From contig NZ_JAFZ01000002.1 in assembly GCF_000526395.1 (NCBI RefSeq), forward strand, positions 312,501 to 376,500: a stretch of 64,000 nucleotides of DNA, given 5' to 3'. The notes under the pieces are model-generated. The model was given only the letters and a program-made list of their open reading frames with translations. It did no database searches and was not told the origin of the DNA. The stretch is from Aminobacterium mobile DSM 12262. GTDB taxonomy: Bacteria; Synergistota; Synergistia; Synergistales; Aminobacteriaceae. Positions 53,481 through 62,697 of the stretch are shown piece after piece (position 1 is the stretch's first letter; the number at the start of each line of letters is the position of its first letter). A program made the position numbers and the translations under genes.

Positions 53481-53669
53481 TCATTTTATAGTAATAACAG
53501 AGACAGGGCAATTATCTCGTGCTTCCATTGCCGCATCTTCCACAGATTCAGGAATAGGGTCTACATAAACCTCGGCGCGACCATCTTCACCCATACGAAA
53601 TACCTGTGGACAAATCGATGCGCATAATCCGCAGGAAATACAACCTTCTTTATCTATAGTTGCTTTCAT
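53481..53669 (-). CDS. 4Fe-4S ferredoxin
   Basis: A 62-residue ferredoxin with CISCGLCASICP at residues 10-21 and a distant DNCPVSV near residue 52. This is the ligand pattern of a single 4Fe-4S monocluster ferredoxin with one extra Cys. The ATG follows a GGGGG site. It lies 20 bases downstream of hcp and is probably the electron donor to the hybrid-cluster protein. Confidence 0.9.
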   Translation of the reverse strand: MKATIDKEGCISCGLCASICPQVFRMGEDGRAEVYVDPIPESVEDAAMEARDNCPVSVITIK

Positions 53670-53689
53670 ATGTTAACCCCCTTCTTATA

Positions 53690-55321
53690 TTAAGCATTCA
53701 TGAACAGTTTTATATCATCGTCAACTGTTCCTATGCCCGCAATTCCAAATTTTTCAACTAAAACTTTTGCCACATTAGGTGATAAAAACCCTGGCAGCGT
53801 AGGACCAAGGTGAATATTTCTCACGCCCAAATACAATAACGCAAGAAGCACAATGACAGCCTTCTGTTCGTACCAGGCAATATTATAGGCGATTGGAAGT
53901 TTGTTGATGTCATCAAGGCCAAACACATCCTTGAACTTCAGAGCAATAACCGCCAATGAATAAGAGTCGTTACATTGCCCGGCATCAAGCACTCTCGGAA
54001 TCCCGCCAATATCGCCAAGATCCAGTTTATTATACCGATATTTTGCACAGCCAGCAGTGAGAATGACGGTATCCTCCGGTAGCTTTTTGGCAAATTCTGT
54101 GTAATACTCCCTTGATTTCATGCGCCCATCGCAACCGGCCATGACAAAGAACCTTTTAATCGCCCCGGATTTAACAGCATCAACAATTTTATCTGCTAGA
54201 GCAATTACCTGATTATGAGCAAAGCCGCCAACAATATTCCCCGTCTCTATTTCTTCAGGTGCGGGAAGTGTTTTAGCAAGTGCGATAATTTCAGAGAAGT
54301 CCTTTTTCCCATTTTCATCGGGCTTAATATGTTTGCAACCAGGGAAACCTGTAGACCCTGTAGTAAAAATTCTACGTCTGATCTCTTCACTTCTGGGCGG
54401 AACAATGCAGTTAGTGGTAAACAGGATAGGGCCATGGAAGGGGCCAAATTCATCAATTTGCTTCCACCAGGCATTGCCATAGTTGCCCGCAAAATTATCG
54501 TATTTTTTAAAAGCTGGATAGTAATGAGCAGGTAACATCTCTCCATGTGTATATACATCAACACCAGTTCCCTTGGTCTGTTCCAATAACTGTTCTAAAT
54601 CAGTCAAATCATGTCCGGAAATGAGTATAGCAGGGTTCTTTCTAACACCAATATTAACTTTTGTGATTTCTGGATTTCCGAATCTGGTAGTATTCGCCTC
54701 ATCAAGAAGAGCCATAACCTTCACGCCATATTCACCAGTTTTAAGTGTCAGATCTACCAAATCATCTGCTGTAAGAGAATCGTCTAAGGTCGCTGCGAGT
54801 GCCTCGTAAATAAAATGATTAATACCAAGATCCTCTTTGCCTATATTTTTTGCATGCTCAGCGTAAGCTGCCATACCCTTAAGACCATACGTTATCATTT
54901 CTCGCAAAGAACGAATATCCTCATTCTCTGTGGCCAATACGTTAACGAAATTAGCTTTTTTAAGCATAGACTCTCTTGAATTAACAGTAAAGCTTGCAGC
55001 ATCATGTAAATTACTAACAGAAGAAGACTTTTTAAGTGCATCTCTAAGAGTGAGCACTTTTGTAATCTGTTTTTCAATTGAAACATCATCAAAATTCGCA
55101 TTTGTGATGGTCATAAATAAACTACTGAGAACCTCATAGTTAGTCACATCAATTTCACTTATATCGACTTTTCCTTTTATAACAATATCTGAAATTCCTT
55201 TGAGTGTGTAAATAAGAAGATCCTGAAGTTTTGCAACTTCTTCATTCTTCCCACATATACCTTTAATTGTACAACCGGTATTTTTTGCTGTTTCCTGACA
55301 CTGATAACAAAACATACCCAT
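53690..55321 (-). CDS. hcp: Hydroxylamine reductase (hybrid-cluster protein)
   Basis: A 543-residue class I/II Hcp. The N-terminal cluster motif [22 protein letters not shown] gives CxxC and downstream Cys ligands. The hybrid-cluster ligands lie in [25 protein letters not shown] and [13 protein letters not shown]. The protein reduces hydroxylamine or NO in anaerobes and helps against nitrosative stress. ATG 55321 follows AAGGAGGA. It forms an operon with ferredoxin and is divergent from a Crp/Fnr gene that probably controls it. Confidence 0.95.
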   Translation of the reverse strand: MGMFCYQCQETAKNTGCTIKGICGKNEEVAKLQDLLIYTLKGISDIVIKGKVDISEIDVTNYEVLSSLFMTITNANFDDVSIEKQITKVLTLRDALKKSSSVSNLHDAASFTVNSRESMLKKANFVNVLATENEDIRSLREMITYGLKGMAAYAEHAKNIGKEDLGINHFIYEALAATLDDSLTADDLVDLTLKTGEYGVKVMALLDEANTTRFGNPEITKVNIGVRKNPAILISGHDLTDLEQLLEQTKGTGVDVYTHGEMLPAHYYPAFKKYDNFAGNYGNAWWKQIDEFGPFHGPILFTTNCIVPPRSEEIRRRIFTTGSTGFPGCKHIKPDENGKKDFSEIIALAKTLPAPEEIETGNIVGGFAHNQVIALADKIVDAVKSGAIKRFFVMAGCDGRMKSREYYTEFAKKLPEDTVILTAGCAKYRYNKLDLGDIGGIPRVLDAGQCNDSYSLAVIALKFKDVFGLDDINKLPIAYNIAWYEQKAVIVLLALLYLGVRNIHLGPTLPGFLSPNVAKVLVEKFGIAGIGTVDDDIKLFMNA

Positions 55322-55461
55322 TTTGATTCCTCCTTACATTCACAGTATTTTCCCCTTCTCAACTTTTTGGAGCGGGTGCCTTTTCAACGGCGTTCTCCCA
55401 CCCTCCGCAACAGAGAATATTTTGCCCATCTTTTCTTTGAGTGAGTTGTTTATCTTTATTA

Positions 55462-55520
55462 TTGACTTTACATTTCAAGTTTACTATTATTAAAATAATA
55501 AGTCTGTTGGAATTCCAACA
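55462..55520. promoter_or_regulatory. Palindromic operators between hcp and the Crp/Fnr gene
   Basis: TTGA-N9-TCAA (55462-55478) resembles Fnr/HcpR-type sites. TGTTGGAATTCCAACA (55505-55520) is a perfect 16-bp palindrome overlapping the 5' untranslated region of the regulator, 12 bases before its ATG. TATTATT/AATAATA lies between them. Confidence 0.5.
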
Positions 55521-55532
55521 AAAGAGGATTTT

Positions 55533-56192
55533 ATGGAGAAATATTTGGATGTACTAAAAACAGCAAATTTATTCAGAGACATAGACGAATCAGATCTGCT
55601 TCGTCTTTTGTCGTGTCTATCTGCAAAGTCAAATCATTACGAAAAAGGCCAAACTGTATTTTTCAGTGGAGAGAGCATCGAGCAATTCGGTATCGTTTTG
55701 TCGGGGCAAGTTCAGATCATTCAAGATGACTATTATGGGAACAGAAGTATTCTTGCAAAAATTGACACAGGGGGTCTGTTTGGGGAATCCTTTGCCTGTG
55801 CGAAAATAAACACGCTTCCAGTGAGTGTAATCGCGACAACAGGAAGCGAGCTTCTCTTTATCGGCTGTCACAAACTTGCTTCCCCGTGCGGCAAGGCATG
55901 CGGCTTTCATGGCAAGCTTATTCAAAACATGCTGGATATCGTATCAATGAAAAATATATTTTTGACTCAAAAAATCGAAATCACCTCGAAACGTACCACC
56001 CGTGAAAAGCTTTTGGCCTATCTTTCGGCTGAAGCGAAGAAATCGGGGAGCAGCCGTTTTTCGATTCCATTTAACCGTCAGGAACTTGCAGACTATCTTT
56101 CCGTCGAACGCAGCGCCATGTCAGCAGAACTTTCAAAACTTAGAGATGATGGTATTCTATTTTTTCACAAAAACCAGTTCAAATTATTATAG
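55533..56192 (+). CDS. Crp/Fnr family transcriptional regulator
   Basis: A 219-residue regulator. The N-terminal cNMP-binding-like barrel spans residues 10-120 (KGQTVFFSGESIEQFGIVLSGQVQII, GGLFGESFAC). A Cys-rich stretch GCHKLASPCGKACGFHGKLIQNML bridges to the dimer helix. The C-terminal winged HTH has FNRQELADYLSVERSAMSAELSKLRDDGI. ATG 55533 follows AAGAGGA. It is divergent from hcp and thus likely an HcpR-like regulator of nitrosative-stress genes; cofactor (heme, FeS or none) is unknown. Confidence 0.9.
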   Translation: MEKYLDVLKTANLFRDIDESDLLRLLSCLSAKSNHYEKGQTVFFSGESIEQFGIVLSGQVQIIQDDYYGNRSILAKIDTGGLFGESFACAKINTLPVSVIATTGSELLFIGCHKLASPCGKACGFHGKLIQNMLDIVSMKNIFLTQKIEITSKRTTREKLLAYLSAEAKKSGSSRFSIPFNRQELADYLSVERSAMSAELSKLRDDGILFFHKNQFKLL

Positions 56193-56319
56193 TCAAATGA
56201 TGCGATAGACAATTTCAATAATTATCGAGAATATCGCATTACCAGTGAGGAAACTATAACCCCTTATCCCCCTTCGAGGTTTCAGAGTCAAACGTACCCT
56301 ATCTAAAGCATGTATGCCG

Positions 56320-57780
56320 CTACGTTTTTAAGGAGTGTTCTTTTCTTTCGAAACTATGAAATGCAAAGGCCGCCACGCAGAGTAACGAAAGAAGAGTTAT
56401 GACGCCGTAAGATTGAAATGAAAATTTGACTATAAGAAGGGCTACAACTACAGGTGCGCACCTTTTTGCTTCACGAAAGAGTATTTCTGCTGCCGCTGTT
56501 GGAATATTGCCACTCAGGCACATGATCCATGTTAAAAGAAAAATCCACAAAACGAGGCCTACGCCTCCAAAAAGGGCAATGGACCATAACGCCCCCCCAC
56601 ACCATGCTCCAAAGTAGAGTGCTCCAACACGAGATAGAAGGATAAAGGCTTGAAAGAGAGTATTTTGCTTTTGTCTTTCCAGAATATAAAGGATGGAATA
56701 GAGAGGAGCCACACAGAAAACTGTAAAAAGCCAGGGAGACATCCATTGTGTATAAATACCTGCCATATGCCATCGCTCTCCAAATAAGAACGCAAAAAGC
56801 TCTGGCCCCACTAAGGTGAGATAAAGGAAAGGCAAAAAACCTATCCTAACCAAGAGAGCGAAAGTTGATCGTGTCAGTTCATCAAGGGAGTTATGGTAGT
56901 AAGCCTGACTGGCTTTTTGAAAGAACACTTGTTGAATAGCCATGCCAATAAACTGCATAGGAAGGTTGATAACCTGAAAAGAAAGCGCAAAAAAACCAGT
57001 GGTGCGAGGGTCATAGAGAGAAGCGAGAATAATAGGTGTTAACTGACTACTTAAGGTGTTCATAAGATCTGACCACGTGTTGTAGAGAGGAAATCGGCGA
57101 TACTTTTTTGCCACATGCAGAAGACGCAAAGGGGAAGCTGCTTGAACCTGACGAAAGGAAATGGTTTTTTGAAGAATATACACGACTCCCAAGCTCTGGC
57201 TCACTATATACCCTGCAATAAGCCCGAGGGGACGAAAACCAGCCATTCCCATGGCCACTGTTACAAAAGCACTCCCTATTCCCTGAACTCCTTTTGATAG
57301 GGCGAGTTCTGTGAAACGCCCTGCTCGAGTACACCAGCTTATGAGTATTTTATAAATACCTGCCCAGAGAATTCCGAGGGGAAAAAGCCAAAAGCTTATG
57401 GGGAAGGTCCCCAGAAAGGCAAGAGGTGGAACAAAACGTGTTCCTATCCAAACAACACCACTTACCGTACCGATCAGAAGAATTTCAATGAAAAGGCTTA
57501 GTATCAGAAGCGCAGTGCCATCGCCATCTTTAGAGGGGACAGGTATAGCCTGATGATACGCCAGCCCCGCAAGACTTACGCCAGTAAGCAGCACCGACGT
57601 ATAGAGGGCTAACGCACCATAATCTGAAGGGGAATAAAGCCTGGATGCAAAAGGCATCACTGCGAGCAAAGCTATCTGGCCTATTGAATTTCCCAGTGTC
57701 AAAATCCACATATCTTTAAAAAGAGATGATTGGAAAAACATTGATTGGTTCGATGGCAAATTGCGGTGCAAGCCAAACAT
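56320..57780 (-). CDS. Polysaccharide/O-antigen flippase-like membrane protein
   Basis: A ~486-residue protein with 12-14 hydrophobic segments, starting after MFGLHRNLPSNQS. WILTLGNSIGQIALLAVMPFASRLYSPSDYGALALYTSV is the classic N-terminal block of Wzx-type oligosaccharide flippases (MATE-like fold). GPELFAFLFGERWHMAGIYTQWMSPWLF is the usual C-terminal block. ATG 57780 follows GGAGGG; upstream frame to 57891 is unlikely to be translated. It stands alone, not in a polysaccharide cluster. Confidence 0.85.
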   Translation of the reverse strand: MFGLHRNLPSNQSMFFQSSLFKDMWILTLGNSIGQIALLAVMPFASRLYSPSDYGALALYTSVLLTGVSLAGLAYHQAIPVPSKDGDGTALLILSLFIEILLIGTVSGVVWIGTRFVPPLAFLGTFPISFWLFPLGILWAGIYKILISWCTRAGRFTELALSKGVQGIGSAFVTVAMGMAGFRPLGLIAGYIVSQSLGVVYILQKTISFRQVQAASPLRLLHVAKKYRRFPLYNTWSDLMNTLSSQLTPIILASLYDPRTTGFFALSFQVINLPMQFIGMAIQQVFFQKASQAYYHNSLDELTRSTFALLVRIGFLPFLYLTLVGPELFAFLFGERWHMAGIYTQWMSPWLFTVFCVAPLYSILYILERQKQNTLFQAFILLSRVGALYFGAWCGGALWSIALFGGVGLVLWIFLLTWIMCLSGNIPTAAAEILFREAKRCAPVVVALLIVKFSFQSYGVITLLSLLCVAAFAFHSFERKEHSLKT

Positions 57781-57964
57781 AAGGATAGTCCCTCCAGCAA
57801 TTTTTCTTATCTTACAATAAATGAGTTCAAAGAAGCGGTCAATAGAAGGAAAAAAAAGAATGTAGCAAAAAGCATAGCGTTCAGCAAACAATTTTGAGTT
57901 ACACCTTTCACGATGTTGTGTATAATGTGTTCATAATATGAAAAGAAGGGGGGGAATGTGGCTT

Positions 57965-58483
57965 ATGTCGAAGGTGTGGATCACTACAAAAAGTGGGGAT
58001 TTTGGAGAAACAAGTTTGGGGAACGGTAAGCGAGTCCCTAAAGATGATTTGAGAGTGGAAGTATACGGCACTCTTGATGAATGCCAGGCCCATGTCGGCA
58101 TGGCGAGGGCTTTTTGTGAGCTTAAGGAAATTTATGATACTTTATATTGGATGGAAGAGCAATTAGGGCTTTTGATGGGGTATATTTCCCTCTATCCTGG
58201 ACTCTCTTGCCCGGATGTAAACGCTCTAGAGGAAATAGTGGAAAAGGTGGGAACCATAACAGGTCAAAAATTTCGTTTCATACGCCCCGGCGATTCTAAA
58301 ACAGGTGCCGCTTTACATGTAGCGCGGACTGTGGCAAGAAGAGCAGAACGCGTGGCTCTTAAGCTATATCGTACAAAAGAACTTCCTCTAGAAGGCTATA
58401 CGTATATCAACCGTCTCTCTGATGCTATATATGCCCTTTCTTTATGGTATGACCACGCAATAAGGAATGAAGAATCCCTTTAA
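57965..58483 (+). CDS. Cob(I)alamin adenosyltransferase, PduO type
   Basis: A 172-residue enzyme that adenosylates cob(I)alamin to make coenzyme B12. It opens TTKSGDFGETSLGNGKRV, matching the ATP-binding P-loop region of PduO/MMAB. Then VEVYGTLDECQAHVGMAR, and C-terminal HVARTVARRAERVALKL and INRLSDAIYALSLW. ATG 57965 follows GGGGGG; ATGs at 57956 and 57938 are in frame but badly spaced. It is 47 bases before a GntR gene. Coenzyme B12 would serve amino-acid mutases elsewhere in such an organism. Confidence 0.92.
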   Translation: MSKVWITTKSGDFGETSLGNGKRVPKDDLRVEVYGTLDECQAHVGMARAFCELKEIYDTLYWMEEQLGLLMGYISLYPGLSCPDVNALEEIVEKVGTITGQKFRFIRPGDSKTGAALHVARTVARRAERVALKLYRTKELPLEGYTYINRLSDAIYALSLWYDHAIRNEESL

Positions 58484-58530
58484 GTTGTATAATGGGTGCA
58501 AAGTGCTCGCTTTTGAGGAGGATTGTGAAT

Positions 58531-59214
58531 ATGAACCAACAACCACTAACCCCGGCTACCAACCAGGGGTTGAGGCAGATTGTCTACGAAAAATTAAAAG
58601 AAGCCATTGTTAGCGGAGCTTTTAAACCTGGGGCAAAGTTATCTGAAATCGAGCTAGCGGAGCAGTTGGCTGTTTCGCGGACTCCTGTCCGCGAGGCCAT
58701 ACGACAGCTAAGCCAGACAGGGCTTATTACTTTAACCCCCCGTAGAGGTGCCTATGTAACGCTCCCCTCCCTTAAGGATGCGGCGGATCTTTACGTGCTG
58801 CGACAAGCTCTGGAAGTAATAGCTATTGAAAATGTCTGTCAGAATCCACCTAAGAAAGAACTTAAACTTTTTAGAGAGATTTTTGGCGGAATGACAAGCG
58901 CCACTCCCCACGAAGAATATCTTTCTGAAGATCGGCGTTTCCACCTTTTTCTTTATGAAGCAAGTGGGAATATTTATCTTCATAAAACCCTTAACAACAT
59001 AGTAGATCTCATCAACTTATGTCGTCCCTACTCTATGCGATCTGAACCCACAGTCATGAGCCTCTTCTTAAAAGGGCACCTTGCTATTATTGATGCCGTG
59101 CTGGCACACAACTGTGAGAAAGCAAAAGAAGAAATGGCTCATCATATTGAAGACACGAAAGTCAGTCTTCTTTCCTTCCTAAAGCAAAATCCTGGAGATT
59201 TCACCGGCGAATAG
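58531..59214 (+). CDS. GntR family regulator with FCD domain
   Basis: A 227-residue regulator. N-terminal winged HTH: QIVYEKLKEAIVSGAFKPG, then LSEIELAEQLAVSRTPVREAIRQLSQTGLITLTPRRGAYV. The C-terminal all-helical FCD domain has DRRFHLFLYEASGN, with Asp/His metal-site candidates and later GHLAIIDAVLAHNCEKAKEEMAHHI. ATG 58531 follows GAGGAGGA. FCD regulators sense organic acids or amino-acid derivatives; the ligand is unknown. It may be co-transcribed with the adenosyltransferase. Confidence 0.92.
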   Translation: MNQQPLTPATNQGLRQIVYEKLKEAIVSGAFKPGAKLSEIELAEQLAVSRTPVREAIRQLSQTGLITLTPRRGAYVTLPSLKDAADLYVLRQALEVIAIENVCQNPPKKELKLFREIFGGMTSATPHEEYLSEDRRFHLFLYEASGNIYLHKTLNNIVDLINLCRPYSMRSEPTVMSLFLKGHLAIIDAVLAHNCEKAKEEMAHHIEDTKVSLLSFLKQNPGDFTGE

Positions 59215-59244
59215 TATTTAAACAACCTGATATTGATAATAGAA

Positions 59245-59271
59245 GGGGCCGATTTATATACAGGCGGCCCC
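59245..59271. terminator. Terminator between GntR and rarA genes
   Basis: GGGGCCG (59245-59251) pairs with CGGCCCC (59265-59271), between convergent genes. The downstream T-run is broken. Confidence 0.6.
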
Positions 59272-59274
59272 TAA

Positions 59275-60549
59275 CTATTCTTCTTTGTCTGAGGAGAAAC
59301 GCCTCCAGAAACGTTTCAACCTTTCTAAAATACTTCGTTCCTTACCAAGAGTACCTGGAAAATAGAAACGTTGGGGCTTTAATACATATTTCTGGGGAAC
59401 CCAATGTCGCGGGTCACTGTGAGGATAGATATATCCCTTCCCACCAGGTTTAAGGTGTTCAGGCACTTCTTGAAGATTCCCTTTTCGAATGGACTGCATG
59501 GCGTTATCCACAGCCATATATGCGCTGTTGCTCTTTGGGGCGGAAGCAAGATACAAAACCGCTTCTGAAAGAATGATACGTGCCTCAGGCATTCCTGTCA
59601 TATCTGAAGCATAGGAAGCCGCGGCAGCTACTTGCAATGCCTGAGGATCAGCTAATCCAACATCCTCAGCAGCAAAAATCAAAAGGCGGCGACAAATGAA
59701 ACGAAGGTCCTCTCCTCCCTCTAAGAGGCGGGACAGCCAATAGACGGCTGCATCAGGGTCAGAGCCTCGCATACTTTTAATGAGAGCCGAGATAATAGCA
59801 TAGTGATCGTCTGCCTTTGCATCAAAACGAATGGATGCCGATGGAACGAGGCGCTCAATATGGTCGAGAGTCAGCTTTTGAGAACCGGCAGTAGCCGCAG
59901 AAGTCGCCAATATTTCAAGACGAGTCAGAGCCTGGCGGGCGTCCCCTCCCGCAAGGCGAGCTAGAACATGGAAAACTTCTTCTGTAGCGGTGAGGTTTAA
60001 CATTCCCAACCCCTTCTCTTTATCAGAGAAAGAACGAGAAAGGATGTGTACCAAACTCTCTTCTGTTAAGGGGTTCAATTGAAAAACAATGAGACGGGAA
60101 AGCAATGTTTTATTGATCTCAAACCATGGGTTTTCTGTCGTAGTTCCTACAAGAATAATATCTCCCTTCTCCACAGAGGGAAGAAGGGTATTCTGCTGGC
60201 TCTTATTAAAATGATAAATTTCATCTACAAAAGCAATAGCGGCAAATCCCCCCAAGGCCTTTAAATTACCAGCTTCTTCTACGAGATCACGAAGTTCCGA
60301 AACTTTAGCAGAAACAGCGTTGATCTCGAGAAGGCTTCTTCCGGTAACTGTAGCCATAAGACGAACAAGAGTTGTTTTTCCCACACCAGGAGGCCCGTAC
60401 AAGATACAACTTGGCACGTTCCCCTTTTCTAAAAGCTGCCGCAAGGGCATCCCCGGTCCAAGAAGATGCTCTTGCCCTATAAAATCATCGAGTGTAACAG
60501 GGCGCATGCGATCAGCAAGTGGCCGTTCCCATAAAGTGTTCTTCATCAT
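59275..60549 (-). CDS. rarA: Replication-associated recombination protein A (AAA+ ATPase)
   Basis: A 424-residue AAA+ ATPase that acts at stalled replication forks. It begins MKNTLWERPLADRMRPVTLDDFIGQEHLLGPG. Walker A is GPPGVGKTT, Walker B is FVDEIYHFNKSQQ (usual form DEIHRFNK, so His to Tyr and Arg to His here), then GTTTENPWFEIN, sensor 1 and LLSRLIVFQL. The C-terminal MgsA-type tetramer region has EARIILSEAVLYLASAPKSNSAY. ATG 60549 follows GGAGG and overlaps the HAD gene stop; a frame extension to 60723 is inside that gene. Confidence 0.93.
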   Translation of the reverse strand: MMKNTLWERPLADRMRPVTLDDFIGQEHLLGPGMPLRQLLEKGNVPSCILYGPPGVGKTTLVRLMATVTGRSLLEINAVSAKVSELRDLVEEAGNLKALGGFAAIAFVDEIYHFNKSQQNTLLPSVEKGDIILVGTTTENPWFEINKTLLSRLIVFQLNPLTEESLVHILSRSFSDKEKGLGMLNLTATEEVFHVLARLAGGDARQALTRLEILATSAATAGSQKLTLDHIERLVPSASIRFDAKADDHYAIISALIKSMRGSDPDAAVYWLSRLLEGGEDLRFICRRLLIFAAEDVGLADPQALQVAAAASYASDMTGMPEARIILSEAVLYLASAPKSNSAYMAVDNAMQSIRKGNLQEVPEHLKPGGKGYIYPHSDPRHWVPQKYVLKPQRFYFPGTLGKERSILERLKRFWRRFSSDKEE

Positions 60550-61523
60550 TTTAAGAGTGCCTCCATCTCCCTTTCCACGAGATGAGGCACACCAGAAAGA
60601 AGGACACCATCTGTCCCTTCGCGGATAGAGATGAGGGGGAACCTCTTTTTGAGAACCTCCCGAATAACAGCCCCCTGCTCCATGCCAAGATAGACAGGCG
60701 AAAGACCCGGCCAATTTTTCCACTGGGCAGGAGATAAGCTAACGGATGGAGAAATCACGAGAGAACCTGCGCCAAGACGGGCAGCTTCCTCGCATAGAGA
60801 GCCGATATCAGGGGCATCGTCAGGAATCTGAAGTGAAAGGAGCCATGCTTTTATCAGCCATCTCTCTCCCTTTTGCTCCACCAACGATGTATATTCCCAG
60901 GGAATGAGAGGCAACGGAGATTGCAAGGCTTCCAGGAGATCTTTCATTGTAGGAAAAACGGCATCAGCCCAATGTCGCCACTCTGCTTGTGGCCTCTGCA
61001 CTAAAAGGGCTCTCATTCCAGCTCTGCGAGCACCGACAAGATCGTAAACATAGTCTCCGACCATCGCACACTGTTGAGCTTCCAAGTTTAATTCTTTCGC
61101 TGCAAGCCATAAGGCTTTCGGATCCGGCTTCACAGGCCCTGCGTCTCTGCAAAAAACTTTATCGGGGAGAGGAAAGTTGATTTTTTTTGCTGCCAGACGA
61201 ATGGAATCTCCGCAATTTCGAGAAACAACTACCCACGGGATACTCTTTTGATTAAGCCATTCTACAAAATCCATAGCATATTGAACAGGTGTAGCCTGTT
61301 CTGCTCCGTTCATCTCCAGCTCGTAAATATCATGCCAAAGTTCGCTCTTTTCTTTCTCTGAAAACATGGCCATCCCTTCAAGGAGAGGAACTGGACGACC
61401 TTGAAAATATTTTGATCGTATCTCTGAAAAATCAAGCTTTGTATCTGCTAAGACTCCATCCCAATCAAGAATAAATCCTGCACATTGGACAGGATGCCAA
61501 TGTGGAGGTTGAATTTTATTCAT
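60546..61523 (-). CDS. HAD family hydrolase with C-terminal extension
   Basis: A 325-residue protein. The HAD domain occupies residues ~10-215: FILDWDGVLADT (usual DxDxT/V motif I, DWDGV), VVSRNCGDS (motif II), KPDPKALWLA (motif III Lys) and MVGDYVYDL (motif IV). A further ~110 residues (GERWLIKAWLLSLQ... to EREMEALLK) are unassigned. ATG 61523 follows GAGGAGG. It is coupled to rarA by an ATGA overlap. A phosphoglycolate-phosphatase-like function is plausible but unproven. Confidence 0.85.
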   Translation of the reverse strand: MNKIQPPHWHPVQCAGFILDWDGVLADTKLDFSEIRSKYFQGRPVPLLEGMAMFSEKEKSELWHDIYELEMNGAEQATPVQYAMDFVEWLNQKSIPWVVVSRNCGDSIRLAAKKINFPLPDKVFCRDAGPVKPDPKALWLAAKELNLEAQQCAMVGDYVYDLVGARRAGMRALLVQRPQAEWRHWADAVFPTMKDLLEALQSPLPLIPWEYTSLVEQKGERWLIKAWLLSLQIPDDAPDIGSLCEEAARLGAGSLVISPSVSLSPAQWKNWPGLSPVYLGMEQGAVIREVLKKRFPLISIREGTDGVLLSGVPHLVEREMEALLK

Positions 61524-61575
61524 GATCTTTAGCCTCCTCATAGGGCATTAGCCTCTTTATCTTTATAGCAATAAG

Positions 61576-61802
61576 AAAAAAGGGACGCAAGAAAAACCTT
61601 GCGTCCCTCACAACCTCCCCGCAATGCCGTGTCATGGTTGTCTTGACCCGGTCCTAATATCTTGAGGTCTGTCGTGCCTTAGCTTTGATGACGGTTTCCC
61701 GTCTTCTTTGCCGGCTCGAACTTCCGACCCCACTAAGATCGAGTGTTGGCTCAAGACTAAGTGCATGATCACGTACACCGCAGGGTCGTTTTTACTTTTC
61801 CT
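61576..61802 (-). ncRNA. ssrS: 6S RNA (SsrS)
   Basis: The minus strand here reads ...ACGACCCTGCGGTGTACGTG, TGCACTTAGTCTTGAGCCAA, and near the 3' side GGCATTGCGGGGAGGTTGT. The 5' ACGACC/CCTGC/GTGT segments pair with ACAC/GCGGGG/GGTTGT of the 3' side to form the closing stem of 6S RNA. The central TCTTGAGCCAAC resembles the conserved 6S region next to the bubble. The gene ends in a terminator, GGGACGCAAG(61582-61591)/CTTGCGTCCC, followed by Us. The RNA sequesters sigma-70 RNA polymerase. Confidence 0.82.
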
Positions 61803-61808
61803 ATGCAT

Positions 61809-61817
61809 ATTATAGCA
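61809..61817 (-). promoter_or_regulatory. Extended -10 promoter of 6S RNA
   Basis: TGC then TATAAT (61817-61809 on the minus strand) forms an extended -10 promoter. Transcription would start near 61802. The -35 region is weak. Confidence 0.7.
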
Positions 61818-61852
61818 TAAATATAGGCGCTTCTCACCTCAAAGCCAGATGC

Positions 61853-62671
61853 CTACAGGTCTGCCTCTTTCAATTTCTTTTTAAAGATCCAATAATAGAA
61901 AGTGGCCACAAATAGGGCGCCCCCTACAATATTGCCTAGAGTAACTGGAACAAGATTATGTATATATCCTCCGATACTCACAAATTGGAGCTGTGCATCA
62001 GAAAGCCCCGCCATTTGGATCATTTCTGGAGATTTTTTTAATAGGAGCCCCATGGCCATAAAGTACATGTTTGCTACAGAGTGTTCAAAGCCAGATGCGA
62101 CAAAGGCCATTATGGGAAAAAAGATCGCCCATATTTTACCTGTAATATCTGTAGCTGCCATACTCAGCCATACAGCAAGAACTACAAGCCAGTTACATAA
62201 AATACCCCGAACAAAGGCCTGTCCAAAGGGAAGCCCCATCTTCCCCGCCGCAATGGAAAGGGTTTTAGCTCCGATAGGACCATTCCAGAGAGCTGTAAAA
62301 TAGAGCAAGTAAGCAACGAGAGTGGCCCCTATAAGGTTTGCTATATACACCCAAAACCACGCCCTCATGATATTTTTCATTGGAGTACATCCTACCAGAG
62401 CGCCTAAGGGCATCATGCAGTTACCGGTAAAAAGCTCTCCGCCAGCTATAACCACTAATATAAGACCGACACTAAATACTACCCCTGCCAAGAACTTCCC
62501 CAATCCTCCTGGAACATCGTATGTAACCGATACCATAAGCCATCCACCAAAAGCAATATAGGCTCCGGCGAGAATGCCGAGCAAAAGCATCTGAGAAATT
62601 GACCATGATACTTTTGTCTGCGATGCAGTACATGCTGTTTTAGCCAGTTCAAAAGGCGTTTTATAGTCCAT
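61853..62671 (-). CDS. focA: Formate/nitrite transporter (FocA family)
   Basis: A 272-residue membrane channel with six segments. GGELFTGNCMMP (omega-loop region), the FNT signature LCNWLVVLAVWLS and the second FNT block FVASGFEHSVANMYFM match FocA. The protein is a pentameric channel that passes formate or nitrite. ATG 62671 follows GAGGAGGG. Formate is a likely fermentation product here. Confidence 0.93.
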   Translation of the reverse strand: MDYKTPFELAKTACTASQTKVSWSISQMLLLGILAGAYIAFGGWLMVSVTYDVPGGLGKFLAGVVFSVGLILVVIAGGELFTGNCMMPLGALVGCTPMKNIMRAWFWVYIANLIGATLVAYLLYFTALWNGPIGAKTLSIAAGKMGLPFGQAFVRGILCNWLVVLAVWLSMAATDITGKIWAIFFPIMAFVASGFEHSVANMYFMAMGLLLKKSPEMIQMAGLSDAQLQFVSIGGYIHNLVPVTLGNIVGGALFVATFYYWIFKKKLKEADL

Positions 62672-62697
62672 ACAAAAATCCCTCCTCAAAAGATCTC

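Noticed and set aside
53247-53627. Plus-strand 126-codon ORF with VPEGRLELPQTQGP
   Set aside because: It is the antisense of tRNA-Leu, a well-known false ORF.
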